From contig MAAE01000031.1 of assembly GCA_002162675.1 (NCBI GenBank), positions 1 to 51,375 of the forward strand: a DNA stretch of 51,375 nucleotides, in the 5' to 3' direction. Source of the DNA: Colwellia sp. 39_35_sub15_T18 (GTDB lineage: Bacteria > Pseudomonadota > Gammaproteobacteria > Enterobacterales > Alteromonadaceae). The position numbers and the translations under genes are program-made. Below, piece by piece: positions 42,613 through 51,213 of this stretch (positions within the stretch are counted from its first letter, which is position 1; each line of letters opens with the position of its first letter). The notes under the pieces are model-generated. The model saw only the letters and a list, made by a program, of their open reading frames with translations. It did no database searches and was not told where the DNA came from.

Positions 42613-43160
42613 TACTTTTCCTTAAAAGAAATGGTTAACTTACATTTATCAGCACCATTGTGCATGCACTCTTGTTGTTGAATGGTTATAATTTGATTAA
42701 AATGTTCGGCAGCACCTAATATTAACCCTTCGGCTAAATGACATAATTTTCGTTTTGACTGATAATGCATCACCAAATCACCTTGCGCATTTTCAGCGTA
42801 ATCAAAAGTAGGAAGATAAGCAGTTGGGTATACACGTTTAACTTCTTTGTGAATGACCGAGTCAATTATAAGTAAAAAATCTTTAAGGTTATCAACTTTA
42901 GTTAGGTTTGCAGGACTGGCATTATATAAACGAATAAAAAGGTAACCGCCAAAAATTCTAAGCAAATCTTCAACCTCTATTTTCATTTTTTTCGACAACT
43001 CTGTGACCAAGTCCATTAGTTCTGAATCTTGGTATAACATAGCATTCGTATAAATTCCTTTAGAGCAAGGTTTCACCTTAATTAATAATTCATTCCATGT
43101 CACTATGCCCATTTTTTCAATAACCATATCTGAAAAAGAAGTAAATACAGAACCTTGCAT
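42612..43160 (-). CDS. H-NOX heme nitric-oxide sensor (HNOB domain)
   Basis: The 182-residue protein is a full H-NOX domain. Proximal His 104 lies in SVIHKEVKRVYP; the heme-propionate motif YxSxR is Y133-S135-R137. The position of the distal tyrosine used by O2-binding members is Leu (142), so it should be NO-selective. Three cysteines (140, 165, 173, the last two in CMHNGADKC) match the zinc/redox site described in Shewanella oneidensis H-NOX, where a fourth ligand is His; Gln occupies that region here. It lies three bases after the response regulator gene and overlaps the kinase gene. Confidence 0.93.
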   Translation of the reverse strand: MQGSVFTSFSDMVIEKMGIVTWNELLIKVKPCSKGIYTNAMLYQDSELMDLVTELSKKMKIEVEDLLRIFGGYLFIRLYNASPANLTKVDNLKDFLLIIDSVIHKEVKRVYPTAYLPTFDYAENAQGDLVMHYQSKRKLCHLAEGLILGAAEHFNQIITIQQQECMHNGADKCKLTISFKEK

Positions 43161-43163
43161 CTT

Positions 43164-44474
43164 TTAATCCTTAATTAACTTCTGTTGGTTAGTAAATTTT
43201 TCGATTACAATCGAAAATATATGTTTTTGATTGATTTCGTACTCTATTAATTTATCAATAGAAGATTCAGAAAATTCATGGCCTTCAGCCAAAATTAACA
43301 AGCGGTTTGTGCTATACAAATTATGTTTTAGTAACATACCTGCTAAAAGTTGTTGGGAGTTAATACCTTGTTCCACCACTCCGTCTTCTACCAACTCAGG
43401 ATTTGATTCTAAAATACCTAATAGTTCTTGATCATATTTTATATTTTTGCCTTTGTTTAATTCGATACAAACATGTCGATATTCCAATTTTTCAGGTGCA
43501 ATTTTACCGTACGCGTAGCGCCAGTAATCTCGAGCAACTCTTAAAATTCGACTTCCTTGCTGAGCAACATTATTACCTAACGTTGCTATTACATCGAGTG
43601 ATTCGTATTGATTGCAAATCATATCAAGAACATTATTCATATGATGGGCAGGGGAGAGGATTTGTTGTGCAATTTTCCCTTGCCCTAAGAACTCTGTTTT
43701 TTGATCATAATTCAACAGGTTATATGGTGTAGTGCAAATTTTCTCATCCAAACCCAACATGCCAATTTCAGTGAGGAAACCGGCAAGGCGAATATCATTG
43801 ATATCACTTTTATCTAAACCAAGCTTACTGGCCATCCGTCCAGCTAAATTTCCGACATTTTTTGCAAAGTCACCATTAAGGTTTGAATTGATCGCTATAA
43901 AATTGAAAAGCATCTTTTCGGTAGCTTTGTTGTTCCTTTCGTTTCGCTTTAGTGAAGCGAGTATTTGTTTGGTTCGTAAATTTATCTTCTCTTCAAGCTC
44001 TTGATTCCAAAGTTTTAGTTGCTCGTTTTTTTGGCTTATTTTTAATTTTAATTGATTGTTTTCTTTCTTTAATTTTATACTTTCTAAACATTCTTCAACA
44101 ACATTAATTAATTCATTATTATTCCATGGTTTATTTATAAATCTATTTATTTTTCCTAAGTTAACTGCGGCTACTGTAGATTCGAAATCTGCATAACCAC
44201 TCAGTACTATACGACACATTTTTGGATATAATTGAGCAGATTTTTCTAATAAAGTGGGGCCGTCCATTCCCGGCATTCTCATATCTGATATTATCAAGTC
44301 AATTGGTTGTTCTTGCATAATAAGTAACGCTTGTTCGCCACTTTCAGCAATGACAATTTCGTAAGGCTTATTGCGAAATAAACGTTGCATTGTTCTTAAA
44401 ATACTTGCCTCATCATCAACACATAAAAGGGTCATGTCTGAGTATGGATGTGGCTCGGTATTTATCTCTGACAC
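43164..44474 (-). CDS. Response regulator with degenerate HD-GYP-like domain (HnoD-like)
   Basis: The receiver domain (15-130) has DDE at 20-22, phospho-acceptor Asp 64 (SDMRMPGMDG) and the NKPWNN lysine. A coiled coil (140-190) leads to a helical domain with HD-GYP spacing, but the HD pair is replaced (LTEIGMLGLDE) and GYP is missing (QYESLD), so it should lack c-di-GMP phosphodiesterase activity. In Shewanella oneidensis, HnoD is a degenerate HD-GYP protein that modulates the active HnoB in the NO pathway. No active HD-GYP is in this window. It is first in the H-NOX operon. Confidence 0.85.
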   Translation of the reverse strand: MSEINTEPHPYSDMTLLCVDDEASILRTMQRLFRNKPYEIVIAESGEQALLIMQEQPIDLIISDMRMPGMDGPTLLEKSAQLYPKMCRIVLSGYADFESTVAAVNLGKINRFINKPWNNNELINVVEECLESIKLKKENNQLKLKISQKNEQLKLWNQELEEKINLRTKQILASLKRNERNNKATEKMLFNFIAINSNLNGDFAKNVGNLAGRMASKLGLDKSDINDIRLAGFLTEIGMLGLDEKICTTPYNLLNYDQKTEFLGQGKIAQQILSPAHHMNNVLDMICNQYESLDVIATLGNNVAQQGSRILRVARDYWRYAYGKIAPEKLEYRHVCIELNKGKNIKYDQELLGILESNPELVEDGVVEQGINSQQLLAGMLLKHNLYSTNRLLILAEGHEFSESSIDKLIEYEINQKHIFSIVIEKFTNQQKLIKD

Positions 44475-45082
44475 AATTATTCCTTTTAATTTATTTTATT
44501 GAATTGTACTACTTATCCATTATTATCGATTATCTAACATGATTTATTTAGATATCAAAAATAACACCATATTATAGTTATAACTTCTATTTATGAAAAA
44601 GTCATTGATATGATTAAAAAGAAATCCATCGACTTAAGGAGGATAACTATACTAAAAGTGTGTTTACACAACGTAACAAACTTTGGACAACGATAAAACG
44701 ACCTGTTAATACATTACTTATACTTTGGCATAATTCTACAAAAAAGCTTCGGATAGGGAAGTTGACGTTTAAATTTTCTAGCGTGCAGGTTGATCTGCAA
44801 CATTAGTGATTGTTTAGTCCTATCTCTCAATGGGGGCGAAAGGGCCATAGAGTATATATTCTAATGTCAGCTATCTTGAAGATAGTGTATATGAACGTGA
44901 AGTCTATTGTTCTGATAATTCAGAACTCAGATCTATTTATCAGTAACATTTGGTGCCAAATTGAAACGCTAAAGTTATGATTTTCATGACTTCACTTGTT
45001 GCTTGAGTAGCTCATCATGCGAACAGCAATTAGTTGAATCAAAATTTGGTTAATATTGAGAGAAACTTGCAGTTAATGTTTT
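44475..45082. other. Gene-free stretch between H-NOX operon and recombinase module
   Basis: No convincing gene. It must hold the H-NOX operon promoter (right of 44474) and probably the left end of the second mobile element. An AAGGAGG sequence near 44636 leads only to a 12-codon frame. Three inverted repeats cluster at 44784-44926 (listed separately). Confidence 0.5.
44784..44926. repeat. Cluster of three inverted repeats
   Basis: TGCAG-N6-CTGCA at 44784-44799, CTATCT-N3-AGATAG at 44871-44885 and GTTCTGA-TAAT-TCAGAAC at 44909-44926, all perfect. They lie between the end of the recombinase module and the H-NOX promoter. They could be recombinase arm or core sites, or operators. Confidence 0.5.
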
Positions 45083-46552
45083 TTATTTTCTCTGTTCTCT
45101 GTTCTCTGTTCTCTTTTTTATTATTTCATATTCAATGATGGCTACTTCATCTTCACCATATTTTTCGATTAGTACTTCACGGGTTTCATCGTCAAATGCA
45201 ATATCTTCTGACTTTTCATCAGGATCTTGTATCTCCGCCTCCGCTAGCTCAACATAGTGAAGCATGGTTGCGATGGAAGCATGTCCAGTTAATCCTTGTA
45301 TACGTTTTAGTATTAAACTGGCTAGTTGTTGACCCCCAAATTTGGAGTTTAAGCTCTTAAGTTGTTGTAGCACCAAACATGTGATGAAGCGATGACGAAA
45401 TAAATGAGGGGAACGTTTGTGCTTAGCACTCTTATATTGACGACTAAATACGTCATAGAACAAACTAGAAAGCATCACTCCGGTCATCGGTGCGTGAGTT
45501 TCAGGTTGAATGAATAACTTCTTATGTTTCTTCCTATTAATCTTGTGTTCACCTGCTCTAACCCTGTCCAGTTCATTAACAATATAGTCATCATAAAACC
45601 TAACAAGATACTGTGCAGAAGCTACTGGAATAGGGATTAGCCTAATTTTGTTTTTCTTTTTACCTTTGGTCGTTTTGATTGGTATCCATACGAGATCGTG
45701 ACTTCCTTTACTAATTTTTGATCTACGGTAAATAGCTTCTGCAGCTTTTAAACTTTTTTTATCAATAGTCAATTTGGCAGCTTTTGCAAGTTCAGTTAAA
45801 TCTATAGGTGTCCCATTTAGCCAAGATGTTAATTGTAATCGTAATAATTCAATTGTATGTTCATCAATGTTTGCTGCCTCACTAACTCTGATACCTGTTT
45901 TTTCTAGAAGACCGATAAGAGCCGTCAACATTTCATGTTTTAGCTCTTGACCCGATTCAGCCAATTTGTCTAGATCATCGTATAAGCTTTCAATAGCTTC
46001 TTCTGTTATAGGGTTTCTGCTAGGATAGTCTTCAATGTCTGGAAGACACTCATGATGCAGGTATCTCTTTCCTGTGAATTGGTTAATGAGCCATTTAGCA
46101 TTAGTTAATCCTTTTTCAATATATTCATTATTTGAAGAAATAGAGATCAGTTTATAATCAAGGTTGTAAGTATTTTGTATGAACTCTAGAAGGCTTAAAG
46201 CAGATTTTACTCTTCGCACAATACCATTACGATTTAATCCTATATCATCTTCAATATAGCCTACGAAGTTGAATAGATGTTTATCAGTAACCTCTCCCAT
46301 TGGAACCGGCTTAACCAAAGCAGTCCCATGTTGCCAATTTTCATAATTATTAAGGTATTCTAAAAAATACCTTATCATCCCTTTAGTAACATTTTTAGAG
46401 CCTTCAGGTACAGAATCTGACATTAAGTAGTCTGTTGCAAACCAGTTAATGTCGTTATTGCCATACAAAAAAACGCAAGAATCTTTTGCACTTTCTGATC
46501 CTTCAGGAGTAAAGACACTTTTTACATCTATTTTTAAGTCTTCAAAGGGCAT
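45083..46552 (-). CDS. Tyrosine recombinase, complete active site
   Basis: I start at the ATG 46552 (489 residues), two bases after the preceding stop; a GTG at 46570 is possible. The C-terminal catalytic domain has Arg in EKTGIRVSEAANID, a lysine-rich beta-hairpin (TTKGKKKNKIRLIPI), HLFRHRF for HxxR, and GLTGHASIATMLHYVEL with the second His and the nucleophile Tyr. The N-terminal half is an arm/core-binding region. It is the last of four packed leftward genes. The final codons consist of a 7-bp tandem repeat. Confidence 0.88.
   Translation of the reverse strand: MPFEDLKIDVKSVFTPEGSESAKDSCVFLYGNNDINWFATDYLMSDSVPEGSKNVTKGMIRYFLEYLNNYENWQHGTALVKPVPMGEVTDKHLFNFVGYIEDDIGLNRNGIVRRVKSALSLLEFIQNTYNLDYKLISISSNNEYIEKGLTNAKWLINQFTGKRYLHHECLPDIEDYPSRNPITEEAIESLYDDLDKLAESGQELKHEMLTALIGLLEKTGIRVSEAANIDEHTIELLRLQLTSWLNGTPIDLTELAKAAKLTIDKKSLKAAEAIYRRSKISKGSHDLVWIPIKTTKGKKKNKIRLIPIPVASAQYLVRFYDDYIVNELDRVRAGEHKINRKKHKKLFIQPETHAPMTGVMLSSLFYDVFSRQYKSAKHKRSPHLFRHRFITCLVLQQLKSLNSKFGGQQLASLILKRIQGLTGHASIATMLHYVELAEAEIQDPDEKSEDIAFDDETREVLIEKYGEDEVAIIEYEIIKKRTENREQRK
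45088..45114 (+). repeat. 7-bp tandem repeat at the recombinase 3' end
   Basis: TTCTCTG occurs three times in a row plus six more bases. It lies over the last codons of the recombinase gene (KKRTENREQRK). Because seven is not a multiple of three, a copy-number change would alter the final residues and stop position. Confidence 0.8.
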
Positions 46553-46554
46553 AA

Positions 46555-47268
46555 TTATTTCTTTGCCCACATAGAAACGATATTGTCGGTTGTGCTTACA
46601 GTTAACGCATTAAGTTCTTCTGAAACATCTTTAAGGGTAGAAATAACATCACTCAACTGAGAGCTATTTTTTTTTCTGGTTTTTAACAGTTCATCTTGAT
46701 GGTTTGCGTAGTATGGTCTCAAAGTCATTTGGTGACGATGATCAGCCTCTTTGATAAGAGAGATTAAATTATTATTTGCACTTCGTTGCAATAAAAGTTC
46801 GCGTGCAAGTGATCTAATTAAGTCTGCTTGTTCATTGATAACCTGTTTAAGTCTCCCCTTTGTTATAGTTTTTAATGCGATCTTGGTTTCAACGTTATTT
46901 TCATTATTATCTGCTTCAATAGATTTTATTGTTCGCTGTTGGCTGATGAGTTCCTTTCGCTTCAGTTCTATATAATCAAGGCAATTTACAATTTTAGTGG
47001 GATCAATTTTATATTGAGGATCAATTTCACCTACAGGACAATTTTTATCGGCAATAGCAGGTCTACTTCGTGATATTATTCCCTTTCCGTTAGAATAGGC
47101 TAAAAAAGTTGATTGCAATTTATGAGCATCAAATCCATCTGTAATACCATCTTTAAGAAAGTCGTTTAATAGATTTATTCGTAGCTTTATTTGCTTCATG
47201 GTTTCATCACTAAGGGAAGCAGATATATGGTTCTCTGATACTTTTTTACTTGATACACCCTTATTCAT
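46555..47268 (-). CDS. Small helical protein of the recombinase module
   Basis: Start at ATG 47268, eight bases inside the end of the preceding gene, with GGAG eight bases upstream; 237 residues. The protein is charged, with a long helical/coiled-coil stretch (KRKELISQQRTIKSIEAD through LARELLLQRSANNNLISL) and no catalytic motif that I can see. In Tn554-type modules (TnpC) and in gamma-mobile-trio elements (GmtX), a small non-recombinase protein accompanies the recombinases; this gene occupies that place. Equivalence is by position and size only. Confidence 0.7.
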   Translation of the reverse strand: MNKGVSSKKVSENHISASLSDETMKQIKLRINLLNDFLKDGITDGFDAHKLQSTFLAYSNGKGIISRSRPAIADKNCPVGEIDPQYKIDPTKIVNCLDYIELKRKELISQQRTIKSIEADNNENNVETKIALKTITKGRLKQVINEQADLIRSLARELLLQRSANNNLISLIKEADHRHQMTLRPYYANHQDELLKTRKKNSSQLSDVISTLKDVSEELNALTVSTTDNIVSMWAKK

Positions 47269-49276
47269 CAATTGACTCCATATATAATATTCTTTCATTG
47301 GTCTCTTGATTTGTGTATGCGTATATCTTGGCTCCATTTCTAATTTGCTCTTGTATATAATTTTTTACCATATCAGGAGATAGATTATTGAACTTGTATC
47401 CAAAGGCAGTATTGATATCATCTTCTATGTTTGATGTATTTATATCTGGCTTATAAAGTGCATCAACAATCGCCGAAGCCTCTTCCTCACTTAGCTCATC
47501 ATTGGTAACTTCTTCAAGTAGATATTCCCATGTTTCTTGTGTATTACGATGCCCCATCATCCAGGATAGGGCTGGAAAATCACTCAAATCGCTAAGTGAG
47601 TAGTATGCTTTAGCTCCAAACCTACGGAGGACATGAGTTCGAGATAGGTAATACCTTGATTCAACACCATTTACTATCATTGTTGGAAGCTTTATGAAAT
47701 CAGCAAAGTCCATCAGGTTGTTTATCATTGCTGGTGAGGACATTTTCTCATTATTTGGTACAGTACCATCGCCTTTAATGGTAGCGTTTTTTAAAAATAA
47801 GAAGATATCTTCATCCTCTTCAAAAAAATGCTCATTGGCATCAATTAAATAGCTATATCCTTCTGACACAATATTTGGTATTGGCCTACCAGTTAGTAAA
47901 AGCGAGTTATCAGTGGGGGCAGCTTTTCTTATTCCAAAAAAAATATCATAACCACCCCACAGGCCATGCTCTAAACTAGATTCTTTTAATCCGAGCACTT
48001 CACTTATACGCTTAATGCAAAATGTATGAATTAAAATGTATGTTGCTGCTCTAAGCATTTTATAAGCAAACAATACCGTGACATTTTCACGTTTCTCATC
48101 AGATGAAGCATTTGAGGGAAGTTCATTGTATCGGGTAACGTTATAGTCTTTTGTGAATTTATTTTTAGGTATTGTTAATTGGTTTACTCTTGGAGGTTCT
48201 AAGATTGCACATCTGCGTAGCTTTGGGTATTTTTCATGAAGCCGCATCATTTCCATATCACAATGCTGCTTTGTTTCCATAATATGTTTACCATAGACCG
48301 TTACTAATTTTATCGATTCATTTAGATAATTTAGAGTTAGATCTGTTGGAATATTGGGGGTTCTTTCTTTTATTTTAATATACTTATTTGTGAAAACTTC
48401 GCTCACAGTTACACTAGGGTTTGAGTAATTATTCAATTCTGGTAGATATAAGTGATAACGGCTCAAAAGGGCGGGACCGTTAGTAAGAGAGTTAAAAGTA
48501 GTAGTACCAATTCCGTCATCACAGGTGGATATTTTTGGAGGACAAGCATTAGGGAACTCATTTTTCTTTCTTAATTTTTTTTCCCCAAGAACAATAGATA
48601 AGTCAGGAAATAGCTCTATCACAAAATTTATTACTTGAGCCGTTGTAGTTTCTGATATAGAAGTTTTACCAATTGAAATTTTTTCAAGAAACTGACTCAT
48701 ATTAATTTTATTATCTTGAGGATTGCTACAGGTATTCAATAAAGCTGAAATACTTTCATGATCAAAATAACTAATTTTTTTAAATATAGCATCTTTCAGC
48801 CCTGTAGCTTTATCCGCCCGTCCTGTTGCAATATCGAGGTGAAATTGATTTATATCAGCTTTTTTTAGCAAATTAAAACCTTCTTCGCAGACAGATTTTT
48901 CACCATAAATTTTAATAAGAAATAGTGCAAGTGTTTTCAATGATGTGGCATTTGAATGCATTCTCTGCGCGCGCGTGGTTATTAAATCATTACCATTTTG
49001 AATTGCTAAATGACCAGTTCTAGATAGAGCGATCACTTTCTTGATTACATTAACAATTAACCTATATTTAGGATGTGCTAAAGTCTCACCTGTTGAAGGG
49101 ATGTAGTCATCGAAAGGTATTGTTATAGCAAGTTCACCCTCAGATTTTATTTTCCATTGTTTGGCTTTGAAGTCACAAAGTAACCAAGGAAAATACCATT
49201 CGCTAGTTTTTTTTGATTGATATGACCAGTTTTTACCTTCAAGCAACTTACTGTTTTCAATGTTGATTAATTCCAT
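47261..49276 (-). CDS. Large tyrosine recombinase-like protein, 671 aa
   Basis: The C-terminal catalytic domain shows Arg in FCIKRISEVLGL, THVLRRFG for HxxR, and WMMGHRNTQETWEYLLEE with the second His and a Tyr, so all key residues can be placed. The N-terminal 380 residues are long and without a recognised domain. An AGAGGA ribosome binding site precedes the ATG. It starts two bases after the stop of the 644-residue gene and overlaps the small helical gene. Size and company resemble Tn554 TnpB or the gamma-mobile-trio integrase. Confidence 0.8.
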   Translation of the reverse strand: MELINIENSKLLEGKNWSYQSKKTSEWYFPWLLCDFKAKQWKIKSEGELAITIPFDDYIPSTGETLAHPKYRLIVNVIKKVIALSRTGHLAIQNGNDLITTRAQRMHSNATSLKTLALFLIKIYGEKSVCEEGFNLLKKADINQFHLDIATGRADKATGLKDAIFKKISYFDHESISALLNTCSNPQDNKINMSQFLEKISIGKTSISETTTAQVINFVIELFPDLSIVLGEKKLRKKNEFPNACPPKISTCDDGIGTTTFNSLTNGPALLSRYHLYLPELNNYSNPSVTVSEVFTNKYIKIKERTPNIPTDLTLNYLNESIKLVTVYGKHIMETKQHCDMEMMRLHEKYPKLRRCAILEPPRVNQLTIPKNKFTKDYNVTRYNELPSNASSDEKRENVTVLFAYKMLRAATYILIHTFCIKRISEVLGLKESSLEHGLWGGYDIFFGIRKAAPTDNSLLLTGRPIPNIVSEGYSYLIDANEHFFEEDEDIFLFLKNATIKGDGTVPNNEKMSSPAMINNLMDFADFIKLPTMIVNGVESRYYLSRTHVLRRFGAKAYYSLSDLSDFPALSWMMGHRNTQETWEYLLEEVTNDELSEEEASAIVDALYKPDINTSNIEDDINTAFGYKFNNLSPDMVKNYIQEQIRNGAKIYAYTNQETNERILYMESIDE

Positions 49277-49278
49277 AA

Positions 49279-51213
49279 CTAGTCCTCTTGCTTAATTATT
49301 TGTACTTGTAGATAGTTATTTGTATTACTGTCATAAAGCTTTTCACCCTTTAGAATTGTTCTATTTAACCGTCTATCTGGATTTTTCTTTAAATAGGTAA
49401 TTAATCCCAGATATACATGTGAAAGATCCTTTATACAGTCTTCTATTTTGATGTTTTTGATATCACGCTCAGTCTGTTTTACATAACAAGCTTTCATAAC
49501 TGCTACATTTTCTGGGCAGATATTAAGGGTCACTTTTTTACTTCTATTCATTCGGGTTGAGGAGTCTTTGGATAACTCTTTAACCACAGTGCGCCAATGA
49601 GGAACGCGTTTATCTAGCTTTAATAAATATTCCTTTAGCTCCTTCTCATCTTTTAGATCGAGGGCCTTAATTTGATAGTCTTTCCTGTTTGTTGCACTTG
49701 CTATAAGAACATTTTGGAATCGCCTGATTCGTTGGTTATATACGGCTAATTGTAATTCTTTAGGTAGGTAATTTTTAATTGCTACAGTTTCAGTATTACC
49801 AAGGTATTTAGCGGCAACAGCAGGGTTACCACCACTATCAAACCATCTAATGATGCTTTCTGTAGCACGTAAAGCCTTGGCATGAGGGTTATGAGCTAAC
49901 ACTTCATCAATACATTGGATGGTGACATCAGCACACCAATCAGGATCCTTTGTGAGTAGATCTCTTGCCGCGACAAGTAAACGCTTAAAACCATGCTTTA
50001 ATGGAAAATCACTCATGACGATAGGTAGGCCTGTTTTTTGGGCTGAGTCATGAATAAATAGTCTAGACGCTAATTTCCCTTTAATCATAGTTCGATGATG
50101 TGATGTGGCTAAAGCCAAATAATCAAATGCACTTTCTATATAAGAATCATCGGCATTTAAATGTTTTAAATTACGGCTTTTATGTGCTCTTGCTCTTGAT
50201 TTGCGATAACTAATTTCAAAGCCATTGGTTTTAGGCTCAAAAAAATTAGTCATCGTACCTTGAGCTGTTAAGGAAAGTTTTCTAAGGCTATCGACATTTA
50301 TACCTGACTCTACAATGATAATATTGCTAGCAGCAACTGCTGATAGAGATGATAGGCCGAAATGCTCTCTAAGTTCATACTGGTTGTTTGTAAATCGATA
50401 TAAATGATTGTTTCCGCCAGGAAAATGGCGAGTAATTAGACCATGATGACAATGATTGATATAGGCAATTAAGTTTGAATACCCGCACTCACCATCCCTT
50501 AAATACTTAGAAAAGAGACTTAAATATTGACCACTATCAATAGCTTTTTGTTTTGGGTGTTGCAGCTTTAGGTTATCTTTAAAGTATTCACTACTTATTT
50601 CCTTTGTCACATTTTGAGCGAATTCATACCTATTTGTTGCATCGGCTAGATATTTTTTTGAGATCTTGTAAATTACATCTCTGTGCTTACGCATTTTATT
50701 TATGAGGTTTTTGATGAAAGTATCTACGTCTTCTTCTAACGTTAAGGTTAGTGATTGATCACTTTGACTCTTAGTTAGGTCAAAACCACCGAGGATTTTT
50801 GTTTTCGAAGTGTCTGTATCAGAATATACAATAGTGCTAAGCCGACGAGGGGGGGGAATCGAGTTTGTCTCTGGAAGACCTAATACGCTTATATGACAGA
50901 GTTTTGACAAGGTAGACCACAATACCCTAGAGTAAGAAATTAACGTTTCGGCATTGATTTCTTTAGAACCACTAAAATGTTCTTCCTGCCATGCAGAGAA
51001 ACACAGAGCCACATCGGTTCCATTTTTGATGACTAAGTCTTCATTAAAACAAAATTCAATAAATTCGGATAATAATCTAGCTCTTTTAGTTTTATACGAG
51101 TATTCCTTCCCTTTACTTATTATTTTTAAAGCATCATTCAAATTTGACGCATAGCGATGAGGCAAAACTTTGTAGCTATGAATGTCATTTACAAGTTGAG
51201 GTCCCTTTGCCAT
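49279..51213 (-). CDS. Degenerate tyrosine recombinase-like protein, 644 aa
   Basis: First gene of the module. The C-terminal third resembles a tyrosine recombinase but with altered key residues: VESGINVDSLRKL takes the place of the usual T-G-x-R-x-S-E-L (Asn or a shifted Arg instead of the first Arg), and LRATESIIRWFDSGG then AAKYLGNTETVAIKNYLP takes the place of HxLR and GH-Y. The Tyr is present but the histidines are not. It may be a structural partner of the two complete recombinases. It is followed by an extra C-terminal region of about 150 residues. The start has a weak AAGAG site. The module's right end is close to the window edge. Confidence 0.7.
   Translation of the reverse strand: MAKGPQLVNDIHSYKVLPHRYASNLNDALKIISKGKEYSYKTKRARLLSEFIEFCFNEDLVIKNGTDVALCFSAWQEEHFSGSKEINAETLISYSRVLWSTLSKLCHISVLGLPETNSIPPPRRLSTIVYSDTDTSKTKILGGFDLTKSQSDQSLTLTLEEDVDTFIKNLINKMRKHRDVIYKISKKYLADATNRYEFAQNVTKEISSEYFKDNLKLQHPKQKAIDSGQYLSLFSKYLRDGECGYSNLIAYINHCHHGLITRHFPGGNNHLYRFTNNQYELREHFGLSSLSAVAASNIIIVESGINVDSLRKLSLTAQGTMTNFFEPKTNGFEISYRKSRARAHKSRNLKHLNADDSYIESAFDYLALATSHHRTMIKGKLASRLFIHDSAQKTGLPIVMSDFPLKHGFKRLLVAARDLLTKDPDWCADVTIQCIDEVLAHNPHAKALRATESIIRWFDSGGNPAVAAKYLGNTETVAIKNYLPKELQLAVYNQRIRRFQNVLIASATNRKDYQIKALDLKDEKELKEYLLKLDKRVPHWRTVVKELSKDSSTRMNRSKKVTLNICPENVAVMKACYVKQTERDIKNIKIEDCIKDLSHVYLGLITYLKKNPDRRLNRTILKGEKLYDSNTNNYLQVQIIKQED

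Noticed and set aside
45083..51213. RIT (recombinase-in-trio) element
   Set aside because: RIT recombinases are about 300-400 residues each with inverted terminal repeats; these are 489-671 residues with a fourth small gene.
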